Source: Wyeomyia smithii (lineage: Eukaryota; Arthropoda; Insecta; Diptera; Culicidae). From it: a stretch of 64,000 nt of DNA. The stretch's first letter is position 1. Each line of letters begins with the position of its first letter. Of this stretch, positions 12,190-22,570 are shown piece after piece. The translations under genes and the position numbers were made by a program. The notes beneath the pieces were generated by a model that was given only the letters and a program-made list of their open reading frames with translations, did not search any database and was not told where the DNA came from. The stretch lies in contig NC_073696.1 in NCBI RefSeq assembly GCF_029784165.1, forward strand, positions 248,429,971 to 248,493,970, written 5' to 3'.

Positions 12190-13010
12190 CTTTAGTACAT
12201 CACCCCTATTTCGGAAATACTCATATTGGGTGGTATTCAATTATTTTCGTTGTTTTCCAGAAACTGAAGGTGGTCATCTTCGAATTCAGGATGGTGTCCA
12301 GGACCAATGCTTGGCTTTTATACATTGTTTCGATTACGGAAATATTCATATGTAGTAGTATTCGGCTGTTTCCCAGAAGTTGCCATCTTACAATTCAAAA
12401 TAGTGTCTGAGGTCAATTTTTAGCTTCATGCATCATTCTGGTTAAAGAAACACTCATATTGGGTGGTATTTGGTCACTTCAGGCTATTTTTCAGAAACCG
12501 TAAGTCATCATCCTGGATTTTAAAATGGCATTTGGAGGCAATTTCTGGCCCCTGAGCGTCTTTCTGGTTCCAGAAACACCCATAATAGGTGTTATTCAGT
12601 CATTTTCGGCTGTTTTCCAGAAACCGGAAGTCACCATCTTAGAATTCAAAATGGTTTCTGTGGTCGATTCTAGCTCCTGTGTATCATTCTGGTATCGAAG
12701 CATCTCATATTGGGTGGAAATCGGTCATTTTTGGCTGTTTTTCAGAAAGCGGAAGGTATTTGGAGAATGGTATTTGGTATTTGGGTCGAAGAAACACCCA
12801 TATTATGGTGGTCATTTTCGTCTTTTTTCCAGTCACCGGAAGTCGCCATCTTACAATTCATAATGTTGTCTGAGGCCGATTTGTGGCTTCAGTGCATCAT
12901 AACAATCCCGGAAATACCCATATTGGGTGGTATTTGGTCATATCCTGCTGTTTTTCAGAAACCGGAAGTCGACATCTTGGATTATAGGATGATATTTGGA
13001 AACATTTTCC
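12190..13010 (+). repeat. Tandem array A: about 7 units of ~125 bp
   Basis: Each unit contains variants of CATATTGGGTGGTATT, then TTTTCGGCTGTTTTCCAGAA, then CCGGAAGTCNCCATCTT, then a CAAAATGG-type word and a CATCATTCTGG-type word. Starts are visible near 12218, 12340, 12447, 12570, 12705, 12797 and 12917. Units are diverged by tens of percent and some are shortened. Several overlapping open frames here are only repeat translations. Confidence 0.8.
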
Positions 13011-13074
13011 GGATAGAAACCGAAAGTTTCCATCTTAAATTTAACAATGGCGTCTGGAGTCAAAATTTTTTCTT

Positions 13075-13680
13075 GCTCTCAAAAACCTCAACATATCAAA
13101 TTTTGTTCCTTTTGCTTGATTATTTCTCGAGATGTGCAGAAATTTGTGTGGAACCCCTCCTTTCAGAAGAAGGAGGGGTGTCGAAACATTATAGACATCT
13201 TTGTTACCCCTGAAAATATTCACCTGCCGAATTTTGTTCCTTTTATTTGGTTAGTTCTCGAGATGTGCAGAAATTTGTGTTTCATTTGTTTGGAACCCCT
13301 CCCTTACATAAGAGGGAGGGGTGTCGAACCATTATAGACATATTTGTTACCTCTAAAAACATTTACATGCCAAATTTGGTTCTATCTGGTGGATTGGTTC
13401 TCGAGCTGTGCGAAATATGTGTTTCTTTTGTATGGGATCCCTCCCTTTTAAAAGAGGGAGGGATGTCAAACTGTTATGGATATATTTGACACCCCTAAAA
13501 ACATCCACCTGCCAAATTTGGTTCCATTTGCTTGGTTAGTTTTCGAGATGTGCATGAATTTGTGTTTCATTTGTATGGGACCCCTCCTTTCCAGAAGAGG
13601 GAGGGGTCTCGAACTATCTAAGTCTATCTTAGTCTTTCTTGGCCCCTAAAACCACTATATACAAAATTTCACGCCGATCG
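13075..13680 (+). repeat. Tandem array B: 4 units of ~145 bp, each with a GGGAGGGG hairpin
   Basis: Each unit has TTTGGTTCCATTTGCTTGG-like sequence, then CTCGAGATGTGCAG, then an inverted pair of the CCCCTCCC ... GGGAGGGG type around a short loop (clear at about 13294-13321 and 13582-13608), then a TGTCGAACTATTATAGACAT-like stretch. The hairpin is kept in all four units although the flanking sequence drifts, which suggests that the structure may have mattered to the element. Confidence 0.8.
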
Positions 13681-14133
13681 GCTCAGTAGTTTCCAAGCCT
13701 ATATGGATCAGACAGACAGACAGACAGAGCTGTATTTTTATATGTTTAGATTAATTTTTAGTGCCTTACGACAAAATTCAAATTTTCTATTATTTTTCAA
13801 AGTGTACTGAGTCAGCGTTTTTTGGCGTTTTTCTTAAAAAAATGCAATGTTGCGAAATTTGCTGGAGCCTCAAGGGTAACTTGAATCTTGATGACGTCTT
13901 AGGAAAAGTTGTCTGTAATACAGTGGAGAATAAATCCTCATCATTGGATAATGTCTAATTTCATTGTATTACTCAAAAAAATTAGGCGGTATCAGAAAAT
14001 TACGTATTTTTTTGCATAAAACAGCGTTTGAAGTTTAGACGGCAGGGTTTGGCACTATTGGCACTAGTTTTAAAAGATAGCTTGGAAAAAATCCTTTCAA
14101 ATGCATCTAGTCCGATCTTGCGCAGAGTTGCGC

Positions 14134-15004
14134 AGAGTACACCCAACGCAAACGGGGAACATTTTATTACTTTAGGGCATTTTTTTATTACTTATTGTGT
14201 CTTATGACTGCGCATTATACACAAAGAGTAACAAACAAAAAGTAATAAAAATTATGACGGCCACACGCTTGTATGTGTTTCTGGAGGAGGACATACAGCC
14301 AAGCACCGCAATGCATGTGTTAGCAAGACTTCACTCGCTGCATTTGTATTGATGCAACGATCAGGTTCATTTTTGTCCCCTTCATCCACACATAATCAAA
14401 ATCTCAACCGTCAACCTCAAATGTCTAATTAGAAACACTTTCGTTTCGTCCCCCAGTGTTTACTTGAAATGGAAATATGTAATACTGTCTGACCAGAGTT
14501 GCCGAAGCTGCGAATATTGTCTGGATAGGCACGAGTATTGTATTTTCAAACAGGTGCAAATAAGTTTCCATGAACCAATGAGTATGTGTTTTAGATATCT
14601 TGCAGGAAAGCGAATGTTTTTGTTTTTCTCTAACGCAGTTTACAGATCCTGATGTCATATTTTTTCTCTTCTCCGTATTCTCCGTATGCGTGTATAGTTC
14701 ACGCACACCGAATGAATTGGAGATTGAAGAAACTTGTAACATGTGCAACATATGCGACGGTGTGTGATTTTTTTTTGCTTGAGATGGAAAGGGAGCAGTT
14801 TTCGCCAGAAAAAATATTGCATGTGGTTGAAACGACCATTATTAGATAGTCGTACTCCCGTAACACGTGCTAAATATATGGCAGTATGTGTTGTTACTTG
14901 ACTGGGGAAGAATTTTATTGCCTTTTAAGTAATAGGTTTGTTACCCAAAAGGCAATTTTGCGCTATTGCTTCTAAAGTAATAAGGAAAAGTTTTGCGTGT
15001 ACTC
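14134..15004. mobile_element. Inverted-repeat element, ~870 bp
   Basis: The left end AGAGTACACCCAACGCAAAC plus TTATTACTTTAG is mirrored at the right end by CTAAAGTAATAA followed by TTTTGCGTGTACTCT. The match is good over the outer 9 bases and over the inner 12, with variable bases between. No transposase frame; no certain target duplication. Confidence 0.55.
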
Positions 15005-16082
15005 TTCTTTCGAAGAGAAACAACGAGTGTTCGGCACACTGCAAATCGTCAACAGAATAACAAATGGCTCGTATTTGTCTGATAATAACGATGTTTTTAA
15101 ACATGTTTCAGTATGATTAATCACACTATTTTCATACTTACAAGTTTAACTCATCAATATTCCTATATTTAACGCAGTATCAAAAACTAATCATTGTTTA
15201 TGTTTTGGATCACCAGCACTGAGTACCAAAATCATATTTTAACTTTGTATCGTACCAGTCACAAGTAAAAACAATCGTGTAAACACAAACCATGATATAA
15301 TAAATCGCCTACTAATCTCTACAGAGCAAATAGTGAATTATTATTTTGACGTTAGAAACTGCATTTTGAAAACTTTCGTTGAAGATTTTAAAGCTGTATT
15401 GAAAATAAACACAAAAATGAAGGTGAAGGTGGAAGTGAATAAAAAGAAGAATGCGATAAAAAGAAGCAATGTAATATAGTCACTTTGAAAAAAACAATTC
15501 ATAAGTGATTTTCAACAAGAAGCATATTTTTCTATTGATATATTTTTTTGTTTTCTCAATAACTAAATAATATTTTTATGTTTTTTATGGCATATGAAAG
15601 TCTTTCAAGCATCATGCATTTTATTTTTCAAAAAAATGAATTCGTCGTAAAATTTTCCTCACATAATATTTATAAAAAATTTGAAAATTCCCCTGGCGTC
15701 AAAAATATGCTTTTTTATGCAAAAATAATATCAAATTCGGACTCAGTGTCCCAAAATTATATAAAAACCATGTATTTTCCATGATTTGAAGACAGTTTTT
15801 TGCTTGCCCAGCATTTGTATGGAGTCGCCTCACTGTGCAGTGTCCTTACGTAGTTCGTAGCTCACTACGAGTTAAGTTTCCCATGTGCTTAGTTTGCCTT
15901 TAATGGCGGATATTGAGGTATCCAGAAATGGCCCAGGTCAAATAAATTATTGAGCAAATCCTTGTCTTGTATATTGATTCTCCTCGATTCCGCTGTGAGT
16001 GGGTACCCAAAGTAGCATAACTTTGTTTAGAAGGAAAATCTCCCTGAGTGTTGCACTGCTCTCCCAGACTAGTCTGGAAGCA
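15005..16082. other. Unassigned AT-rich DNA
   Basis: Apart from a phrase near 15810-15835 (TTTGTATGGAGTCGCC then CACTGTGCAGTG) that faintly resembles the end of the element at 40026-41708, nothing is recognised. Confidence 0.4.
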
Positions 16083-16090
16083 CATCTGGC

Positions 16091-16524
16091 TAGCGTTGCC
16101 AACCCTCCAGTTTTTTCTGGATATCTCCAGTTTTTTGAAGATCGCCAGCGAAACAGCTGAAGGTTAAATATTTCCAGTTTTTCGAAAATTGTTCCAGTTT
16201 TATCCAGTTTTCTGTCATCAACACATTTTTGAACTCATTTCCATTACATGTATGGTCTTTTCAGTTATTTGTGCATTCATGCCCCTCGGTTGTGAGATTT
16301 TAATCGAAATCCACTCGATTTCAAGTACGCCAATGACTATAATCTCCATCAGTAAAAAATTTTCTTTCAGCCTTTTTGGTTACATGCAATAATACGGTAC
16401 AGCATTTTTAGAACCGAAAATCAAATAAATTTCTGTGAAAGCTTCAGATTTATATAGCTAGTTTCATCCAGTTTTTTATTTTGAATTCTTCCAGCTTTTT
16501 ATAAAAAAAAGGTTGACATCGCTG
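16091..16524. mobile_element. hAT-type MITE (434 bp) with 8-bp target duplication
   Basis: The sequence CATCTGGC directly flanks both sides (16083-16090 and 16525-16532), an exact 8-bp duplication as made by hAT transposases. The ends TAGCGTTGCCAACC and, reverse-complemented, CAGCGATGTCAACC agree at 11 of 14 positions and resemble typical CAGNG hAT termini. The interior is filled with repeats of CCAGTTTTT. No coding capacity. The hAT gene at 6337-8345 is not obviously its source, because that gene's ends are not defined here. Confidence 0.8.
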
Positions 16525-16532
16525 CATCTGGC

Positions 16533-17254
16533 AGACGGATGGTGCTCGATGGATGACTTGGCCCTCCTTTGTTCCACTTTGAGCGATGAATGTTAATCAC
16601 TGTATGAATCGTTCATCATGGGTTTACTTAGATCCAGTCGAAGTCTGGACGATGTTAGAGTTGTTAGGATGCTAAGGTTCCTTAGGATGCTAAGGTGACC
16701 CGTTAGGTCACCTTCGAGAAGATGTAAAGGCAACAAACAGAGTATGGCTTCTATGCCTTCTATCTAAGCAGTCCGGTTCAGCTTTGTATACAGAATATTT
16801 CGAAGGTATTTGGTTTTTGTCCTACCAAAAACATCATATCAAGAAGACTGGGAACTCTGCCTGAGGTTAAGCGACAGTTTTGGCAGCGCAGTCTTTTTAG
16901 TGAAAGTGGAATTGACGCATGCTAATTTGCGTGCTGGCGATGCGAATGCAAGCCGAACGCACAGGCTGGACCACCACATACGCATACTCTGTCTTCGCAG
17001 CGATGTGATTTCCAGCACTTTCATAGCAAGCTTTTGATGCGCTGTTTGATTTGACGCTTGTCATTTGTATGGGATCGATCCAGAGATGCCAGTCTTCTCG
17101 ATGTGATGTTTTTGGTCCTATCCTATTCAGTAGTGTCCTTCGCGTGGTAAAGGATATAATGACTTTTGGTGGGGTTAATGACTTTGTTACCAAGCTGCGA
17201 TAACTTTTTAGAAGAGCGGAGAGGGGAGAGAGAACTTTTTCTTATGGACACAAT
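16533..17254. other. Unassigned DNA next to a LINE relic
   Basis: Contains short local duplications (GTTAGGATGCTAAGG repeated at about 16658-16694). It may include further decayed sequence of the minus-strand LINE that follows, but no motif is recognisable. Confidence 0.35.
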
Positions 17255-17498
17255 TTGATTGCCTTTACTGTAACTCCCAATGTAGCTGTTATCTTCCTAT
17301 TCGTAAGCATGGCTTGGATCCAGCCCATTGTAGTATTGTCGACTTCTTTATTTTGTGGAGCTAACGACAGTTATCGTAAGATCCCTCTATATCAAGAAAA
17401 GCCCAGACCGCTGGTTCTTTACATTTTAGCGACTTCTCGATCATCGTCACTAGGCAATGCAGCGCGGTTTCAGTGGATTTACCTTGTTGATACAGTAA
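17255..17498 (-). pseudogene. Decayed non-LTR reverse transcriptase fragment
   Basis: On the minus strand, from 17498 downward, the frame reads GKSTETALHCLVTMIEKSL and AFLDIEGSYDN. These correspond to RT motifs in which a GKST stretch precedes motif A (FLDIEGAFDN in intact relatives). After a stop, the same element continues with WIQAMLTNRKITATLG, the segment before the PQG box. It is truncated at both ends and carries stops. The type resembles RTs with a LINE-wide FLDIEGAFDN motif in mosquitoes; clade not resolved. Confidence 0.7.
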
Positions 17499-17896
17499 GG
17501 TCTTTTTTTCGCGAGGGATGCGTTCCAAATTTGTATGGGCCCGCGTAAAAACGACTTTTTTGAGTTGCAAATATAACAAAACAACAAAACACTGATAATA
17601 AGTATGTAGATGTGGAAGTTGTTGAGGAAAATAACAGCGGTTTTCGGAAGAACCCACTCTACTGTGCAAAAAATCGTTAGCAAATATAAATCCGAATAAT
17701 CTATTCAAACTCTCTCTGGTAGAGGGATGTTCTCTGGAAATTTGGGAACATCATAAAAGTAAATTTTTGCATGTTCTTTTCCAAAACTGAATTGATCGAG
17801 TTATAGGCTCTTTCATTTCGTTCGTCCAAATGCAGTAAATTATGGTTTTATGATGATTACTGTTGTACTATTCAGAAATGTCAAGCTATGCTGGAA

Positions 17897-18066
17897 CTAG
17901 TCAGCCTATACACCAGAGAGACGCCGAGACACTCACCGTTAAGGCAACTGTCAACATCAAAACGGATAACGGAAATGCAAAATCATACAGCTCGCCCGTT
18001 TTGATGTTGACAGTTGCGTTAACGGTGTGTGTGTCTCGGCGTCTCTCTGGTGTATAGGCTGACTAG
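17897..18066. mobile_element. 170-bp foldback element: near-perfect ~70-bp hairpin
   Basis: Arms 17897-17965 and about 17996-18066 are inverted copies, differing only by a CA expansion and about two substitutions, around a loop of roughly 30 bases. It begins CTAGTCAGCCTATACACC and ends with the exact inverse. CTGGAA flanks both sides (17891-17896 and 18067-18072), consistent with a target duplication. A transcript through it would form a long duplex of the kind that Dicer enzymes process, but nothing shows that it is transcribed. Confidence 0.85.
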
Positions 18067-18492
18067 CTGGAACGCAAATTTCGATTAATCAGAGCTGAAA
18101 AATTATCCAGGCACCATTGAATATATATGTATTTGCGGAGCTGGAAAACTTTAGCCGGAAGCCATTTTTTTGACTTATAGTAAATGGTCAATTTGGGTAT
18201 TTCCGGAAACCGGAATGATGTTCAGAGATCGGAAACGACCCCAGACGTGCGTCGTATTGAAATTCGACTTTTGATTTCTGTAAAGCAGCCTAAAATGGTT
18301 AAATACCACTTAATATAGCTTTTTACAAAATCAAGATGATGCCTAGACGCCAATAAGAAATTTGGTTTGCTAAAAAATATAAAAATTAAATGGCCTAAAA
18401 TGGCCAAATACTACTTAAATTGGTTGTTTCCAGAACCTGGATGATTTACAAAGGCCATTTTGAAATCCAAGATTGTTAAATGAACAGTGGAA
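18067..18492. other. Unassigned DNA
   Basis: Contains two diverged copies of a phrase (GCCTAAAATGG, then CCAAATACCACTTAA-like) near 18290 and 18395, about 105 bases apart, suggesting a small tandem repeat. No gene. Confidence 0.35.
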
Positions 18493-18650
18493 TATACGAG
18501 GTGTACTGCTGGTTCAACAAGCCAGTTGACGTATGTTTGAATCCCGGCTCTGGAGCGACTGTTAGGGTCAATAGGATCGTAGCGCTAGCCGCGTAATTGT
18601 TCGTGTACACTAACAATTGGTTACGAAGTCTGTATCGAATTAATAGAAGG
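18493..18650 (+). mobile_element. tRNA-derived SINE, diverged copy
   Basis: The sequence resembles the copies at 23171-23312 and 63888-64000. It has a box-B-like GTTTGAATCCCGGCTC, then GGATCGTAGCGCTAGCC, then TTACGAAGTCTGTAT. The stem CTGG ... CCAG around TTCAACAAG corresponds to an anticodon arm. It is a retroposon, not a functional tRNA gene. Confidence 0.7.
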
Positions 18651-19305
18651 AGAAATACCAAACCGGAGCGCACCTGGGCTTTGATTCTAAATTTTTAAAT
18701 CTTTAAGACCGGGTAACGTTCAACTAATAATGCATGAACCCTCTAAAAAAAGGCTGACCAATTTTTTTCGGGAGGAAACGGGCTAAATTGTTTCGAAAAA
18801 CGGGATACTTGAGAATTGCAAATTTTTATTTACCACAGTAAACCATACATCAATTATTCATTGCTTTGATGACCCGAAGTATGTAATTTTAAAGGATAAT
18901 TGTACCATACCGATTATATGATACTGATGGTTTTCGAGGAGTTTATAAGAAATATAAATTTAATCTCGGAAGCATTCAACCTGGAATATCGTTATTTTTA
19001 TTCCCAAAGTAGTTGTAATTGACATTTTTCAGTTGAAAAATAATAATTTCCCATGTTTATATCGAATAATAACACATTTCCTATAGAATGCAAGGATTTC
19101 ATTGGTGATCTATTCCACCCCGATATTTCTCACAGGCTCTTGGAGAATTCTGTGATTTATTTCATAAAGTAAACGATAGACATTCCATCCAAACTGCGGA
19201 AGTTTTCCTGACCCCATACCAGTACTTGTTTAAATTCAAAGAAGTTTCGAAGAAAATCAACATGAAGCGAGTTATTTGGAAAATATTGTAAAAATTAACC
19301 CTCCC
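18651..19305. other. Unassigned AT-rich DNA
   Basis: No coding or repeat structure recognised. Confidence 0.45.
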
Positions 19306-19348
19306 ATCTGGTCTCGAGGTACGATGCTGGCCTAACAACCCAGTCAAC
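19306..19348 (+). mobile_element. 5' fragment of the same tRNA-derived SINE family
   Basis: It reads GGTCTCGAGGTACGATGC then TGGCCTAACAACCCAGTC. This is the D-arm and anticodon-arm part of the family, ending before box B. The anticodon-like loop CTAACAA between CTGG(C) and CCAG would give an AAC (valine-type) anticodon. Confidence 0.6.
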
Positions 19349-19843
19349 AATTTGGTCCGTATATTTCAGTTGTTGTTGAGATATAAGCACCCTTGTACAA
19401 TCTCATAAAGTTGTATATAACGTTCTATATGAGCTTATAGGTACCAAAGTGGAGGCAATATACGTACCAAAATGGTTGGCGCAGTTAAAGATATACAACT
19501 TTTTGAAGTAGAATACTTCTCTCAGGAAGTTCGGCTACATAGGGATGTGAAATGAAAATCTAAAACCGAAAAAAGTGAAAAATATGTCCAATTTCAAATG
19601 CTAATAAATCGGTTAGTATTCGATGGATTTTCTTCGTTCTTCTAGCAATAGATTGGAAAATCTTCTAAGATTCTACCCGAAATAAGATAATTGTATTTTT
19701 ATTATTCACACTATTGTACTATTGAAAATAGTCAAGCCTTGTCAAAACGAAAAGTTCGATCTCTGATTGGTCGTTATATGCTTGCTTCCCAAGCACGGTC
19801 GACAGGATCATATACCTTGCAATTGAAAATATGCTATTTGGCC

Positions 19844-19851
19844 TATATAAA
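19844..19851 (+). promoter_or_regulatory. TATA-box-like element in the left arm
   Basis: TATATAAA followed by AG, with a TCATAA word 32 bases after its first base as a possible initiator. The same signal is present in inverted orientation in the right arm (near 26570-26583). Promoter function is inferred. Confidence 0.35.
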
Positions 19852-20002
19852 AGCCTGTTTCAGCCGGGGCCGCTCATAATAGTTCTAGACAGCGACAACA
19901 GCAGTCGTCCTTCCTTAGCAGCAGCACTAGCCCTGTGGTTGGTCACCACGTCTCAGGAGCAGCGCGGTTTTTCTCAGCATGTGTCGCCAGACAGCCATTA
20001 TT

Positions 20003-20440
20003 CCCCTCGTGTTGGGGCAGCATGAAGATTGCCACCAGGAAATTTAATTTTTAACATCAAAATTTTTTTTTTCAAGGCAAATAAACAAGTCATTGAAAGT
20101 TAATAATTTTTGTCAACGCAAGCAAGCATTCTGTGTTGCATCCTAGCAATTTAAATTCGTCGCACCCGTCTAATTTACTGAATGTGAAATAGCTTCCACA
20201 GTGCATGTTGTCCGTGTATCTTAATTCCCCCAATGTTAGGGCAGCTCAAAGGTTGTAATTAGCAACCGATTTTGAACCGCAAAATGCTTTTTTGAAGGCA
20301 AATAAAAAAATAATTGAAGGTTAATAATTTTCTGGCATCAACACAAGCAGACATTCTGAGCGGGATGCAATCAAATTCTGTTGTAGTTGTCTAATTTTTA
20401 CTTTATTTAGTAAACCCCCCACTGTAGGGGCAGCGCAAAG
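20003..20440 (+). repeat. Three ~200-bp units each ending in a CCCC...GGGGCAGC hairpin
   Basis: CCCCTCGTGTTGGGGCAGC near 20005, CCCCAATGTTAGGGCAGC near 20229 and CCCCACTGTAGGGGCAGC near 20419 each follow a similar upstream block (AAGGCAAATAAA, GTTAATAATTTT, CAAGCA..CATTCTG). The spacing is about 225 and 190 bases. It is mirrored in the right arm at about 25985-26420. Confidence 0.75.
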
Positions 20441-20724
20441 GCTGCGATCAGCATAAACGACATTGAATAATAAACTCCCCTGTTAGAACGCATCCACAAA
20501 AGCAGTTAGTTCGACTATGCAGAGCTAATATGAAGTCGATTCAGTCAATCAGCAGTAACAGAATTTCGTCGTCTCCCAGTTGCCAAGTTGCAACATGATG
20601 CAACACGCAACAGCGAGCAAACGAAATCGCTTGATGTTACAAACCGCAATAAGATACGGGTTAAAACGTTGCGTGTGTGAAAGCACCATCGGTGTTTATT
20701 CGCTGGATACAAAAATCAAATGCG

Positions 20725-20968
20725 AATTCTCGCCAAACATGTGAAAAGGGCCCATGTGCCTTATGTATACAAGCCAAATTTTCTCGTTTTTTGATTAATA
20801 CAAGCGAAATCTGCCCTTAATACTATGATTTATTGATAAAAGGATTTATTCTCAATCAAACAATCTTATTTGTACGGGTAGATTAAGCTTGTATTAATCG
20901 AAAAACGTAAAATTGTGGCTTGTTTACATATGGCACATGGGCCTTTTTCACATGTTTAGCGAGAATTG
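20725..20968. mobile_element. Foldback MITE nested in the left arm (244 bp)
   Basis: The left half (AATTCTCGCCAAACATGTG, then GGGCCCATGTGCC, then ATTAATACAAGC) is the inverse of the right half (GCTTGTATTAAT, then GGCACATGGGCC, then CACATGTTTAGCGAGAATT), about 85 percent alike over some 95 bases. The counterpart in the right arm is at 25456-25699, so it was present before the arms were duplicated. Confidence 0.8.
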
Positions 20969-21048
20969 TGGAATAATTCGTCTAAAGAACATAAGGAAAT
21001 GGTAAACCTCAACTGAAAGGCGTGACCTATTACGCAGCACCCTTCGGC

Positions 21049-21056
21049 TATAAAAG
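21049..21056 (+). promoter_or_regulatory. Second TATA-box-like element in the left arm
   Basis: TATAAAAG at 21049, with an initiator-like TCAGTC whose A is at 21088. The spacing of 39 is longer than usual, so this pairing is uncertain. The sequence is preserved in the right arm in inverted orientation (about 25364-25380). Confidence 0.35.
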
Positions 21057-21517
21057 AGTGTTTCTGGGAAAACTAGCTACATTTATCAGTCGGATGGTGA
21101 GCTGGATGGACCGTCCACAACGTTGACAGCAGATATCAGCACTCAGCAGTAACAGAGGATAGCAGCGGGTTGCGCCTGTGGCTGCCTTCAAATTAAACAA
21201 ATCACTTGCCCTGTGGTTGGTCACCACGTCTCAGGCCTCTGCCAGGCTGACTTTCGTACGATAGCGGCGGTATTAGCGGTTGATGCATTTGCCAACACTT
21301 ACTCCAGTACAGCCGTGTCTAATTTTCAATGTGAAAACACCTTTCTATTGTGTTGGCCGTGCGCATTAGGCCTCTGCCAGGCTAAACGCGAAAAGCGGCG
21401 CGAACCGATTCGCTCGGTCGTAGGTTAATGTACAGTCGTAAGAAGAGCTGTGTAAAAGTATTCTACTTCAACCTTGCGGTCGTGGCTTTGCACACAACCC
21501 TCCTGTGATTTTTTATT

Positions 21518-21953
21518 CCATTTCTATTGCTATAATTCAAGCATACATACAATTCCGTTTCACCTGTATTATGATTCTACCACGATGCTCTACGAACTAA
21601 AACGCAACAGTTTGTAACCTGTACTGCGAATAAATTTTGCATTATATACAACCTAAATTTTCCAAATAATAAAAAACACATAAAATTGAGTAGCAACAAT
21701 TTCATTTATATTTTTTTTTTTTAATGAGAAGTGCGCGTACCATTAAATTCTTTGGTATGTATTAATTATTGAGGTTGGATGCGGCATTTATCTTTATTAT
21801 ATTTTACAAGGCTGTGTTCAGCCTCGAACCCCCAACGTTCCGATCACTGCTCTTATTCCCTATCCTTAGAGTCATTTTACGATGCTGCATGTCATTGAAT
21901 TTTATCTAGTACTGTTGAATGCTTCAAATCGTATGAACCTGTAAATCGTATAT
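21518..21953. other. Spacer DNA inside the inverted duplication
   Basis: AT-rich single-copy-looking sequence between the left arm and the Juan-like insertion. Nothing recognised. Confidence 0.45.
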
Positions 21954-21965
21954 AATGTCACTTAT

Positions 21966-22558
21966 AAAAACTTATTTCCAAAGAGCACATTAAGAGTATA
22001 CAAGCCAAGTGCATCAAATATTCTTTCTTCTAAACTTTGTTTAAAGAACAAACTTTTGATTTACAAACAAATTTTTAGACCAGCAATGCTTTATGCTGTA
22101 CCGATCTGGTCAAGTTGCTGTTCAACAAGGAAGAAAACGCTCCAAAGGATTCAGAATAAAATTCTGAAAATGATTTTGAAGCGTCCTCCTTGGTTTGGTA
22201 CACTCGAATTACATAGACTTACTGGTGTTGAACCATTAGAAGCTATGTCAAATAAAATTATTAATAATTTTCGTCAAAAATCGTTGCAATCCTCAATTGC
22301 TACGATAAGCTCTCTTTATAGCCAATAAGTTAGCAATTAAGTTAGTTGTAAGTTTACTTCCCCTTTTCTGACAAGTAGGTTTAAATCCTTACGAATGATA
22401 AGTCCTAATTGCGAAAGCAAACAAATCCTAACAATTAAAATTACAAACTTCTAACAGTGTTGAGAAGTCACCATTTGTGATTGGACACACATACTCATTA
22501 TTTACTAATATTTATCATAAATACTTAAGCTACTAACAAATCCCCCCTTAAAAAAAAA
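21966..22558 (+). mobile_element. 5'-truncated Juan-like (Jockey-clade) LINE
   Basis: The exact 12-bp target duplication AATGTCACTTAT lies at 21954-21965 and 22559-22570. The insert holds only the C-terminal end of ORF2 plus a 3' UTR ending in a poly-A run next to the right duplication. This is the usual product of incomplete target-primed reverse transcription. Confidence 0.88.
22029..22328 (+). pseudogene. C-terminus of Juan-like LINE ORF2
   Basis: The frame reads LIYKQIFRPAMLYAVPIW, QRIQNKILKMILKRPPW and NKIINNFRQKSLQSSIATI, and stops at 22328. This is the conserved post-RT tail of mosquito Juan elements. Upstream (about 21982-22028) a matching segment continues in another frame, so a frameshift separates them. 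The endonuclease and RT catalytic parts are absent. Confidence 0.82.
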
Positions 22559-22570
22559 AATGTCACTTAT

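Larger units (their letters stand above)
12044..13757 (+). mobile_element. 1.7-kb modular repeat with CTAGCTGACCCGGCAAACTT head and CAGA tail
   Basis: The left end carries the phrase CTAGCTGACCCGGC, which heads a repeat class found in many insects. The right end has CGATCGGCTCAGTAGTTTCC followed by CAGACAGACAGACAGA, the characteristic 3' part of mini-me/DINE-like elements, now generally regarded as Helitron-derived. The interior consists of two unrelated tandem arrays (12190-13010 and 13075-13680). No Rep/helicase frame exists, so it is non-autonomous. Class assignment is from memory of the termini and is tentative; that the whole is one repeat is well supported by its modular structure. Confidence 0.6.
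19500..21517 (+). repeat. Left arm of a ~2-kb inverted duplication
   Basis: The arm starts at TTTTTGAAGTAGAATACTTC and ends near CAACCCTCCTGTGATTTTTT. Its reverse complement is found at 24928-26924 with few differences: translated test segments agree at 62 of 64 residues, and one short indel is visible near 21240. Both arm ends carry the palindromic word GAAGTAGAATACTTC or its near copy AAGTATTCTACTT. Inside are two TATA-like boxes, a three-copy hairpin repeat (20003-20440) and a nested foldback element (20725-20968). Open frames inside lack recognisable domains. It may be one long TIR of a large composite element or a segmental inversion-duplication. Confidence 0.88.

Noticed and set aside
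12186..13489. Series of overlapping frames of 64-167 codons
   Set aside because: All lie in tandem arrays of a non-autonomous repeat and repeat the same peptide words.
12044..13757. Array B read as a CRISPR-like array
   Set aside because: Units are long, diverged and lack unique spacers, and the setting is a eukaryotic repeat.
21213..21428. Frames with a cysteine-rich segment found in both inverted arms
   Set aside because: Conserved only because the arms are duplicates; one indel shifts the frame between arms and no domain is recognised.
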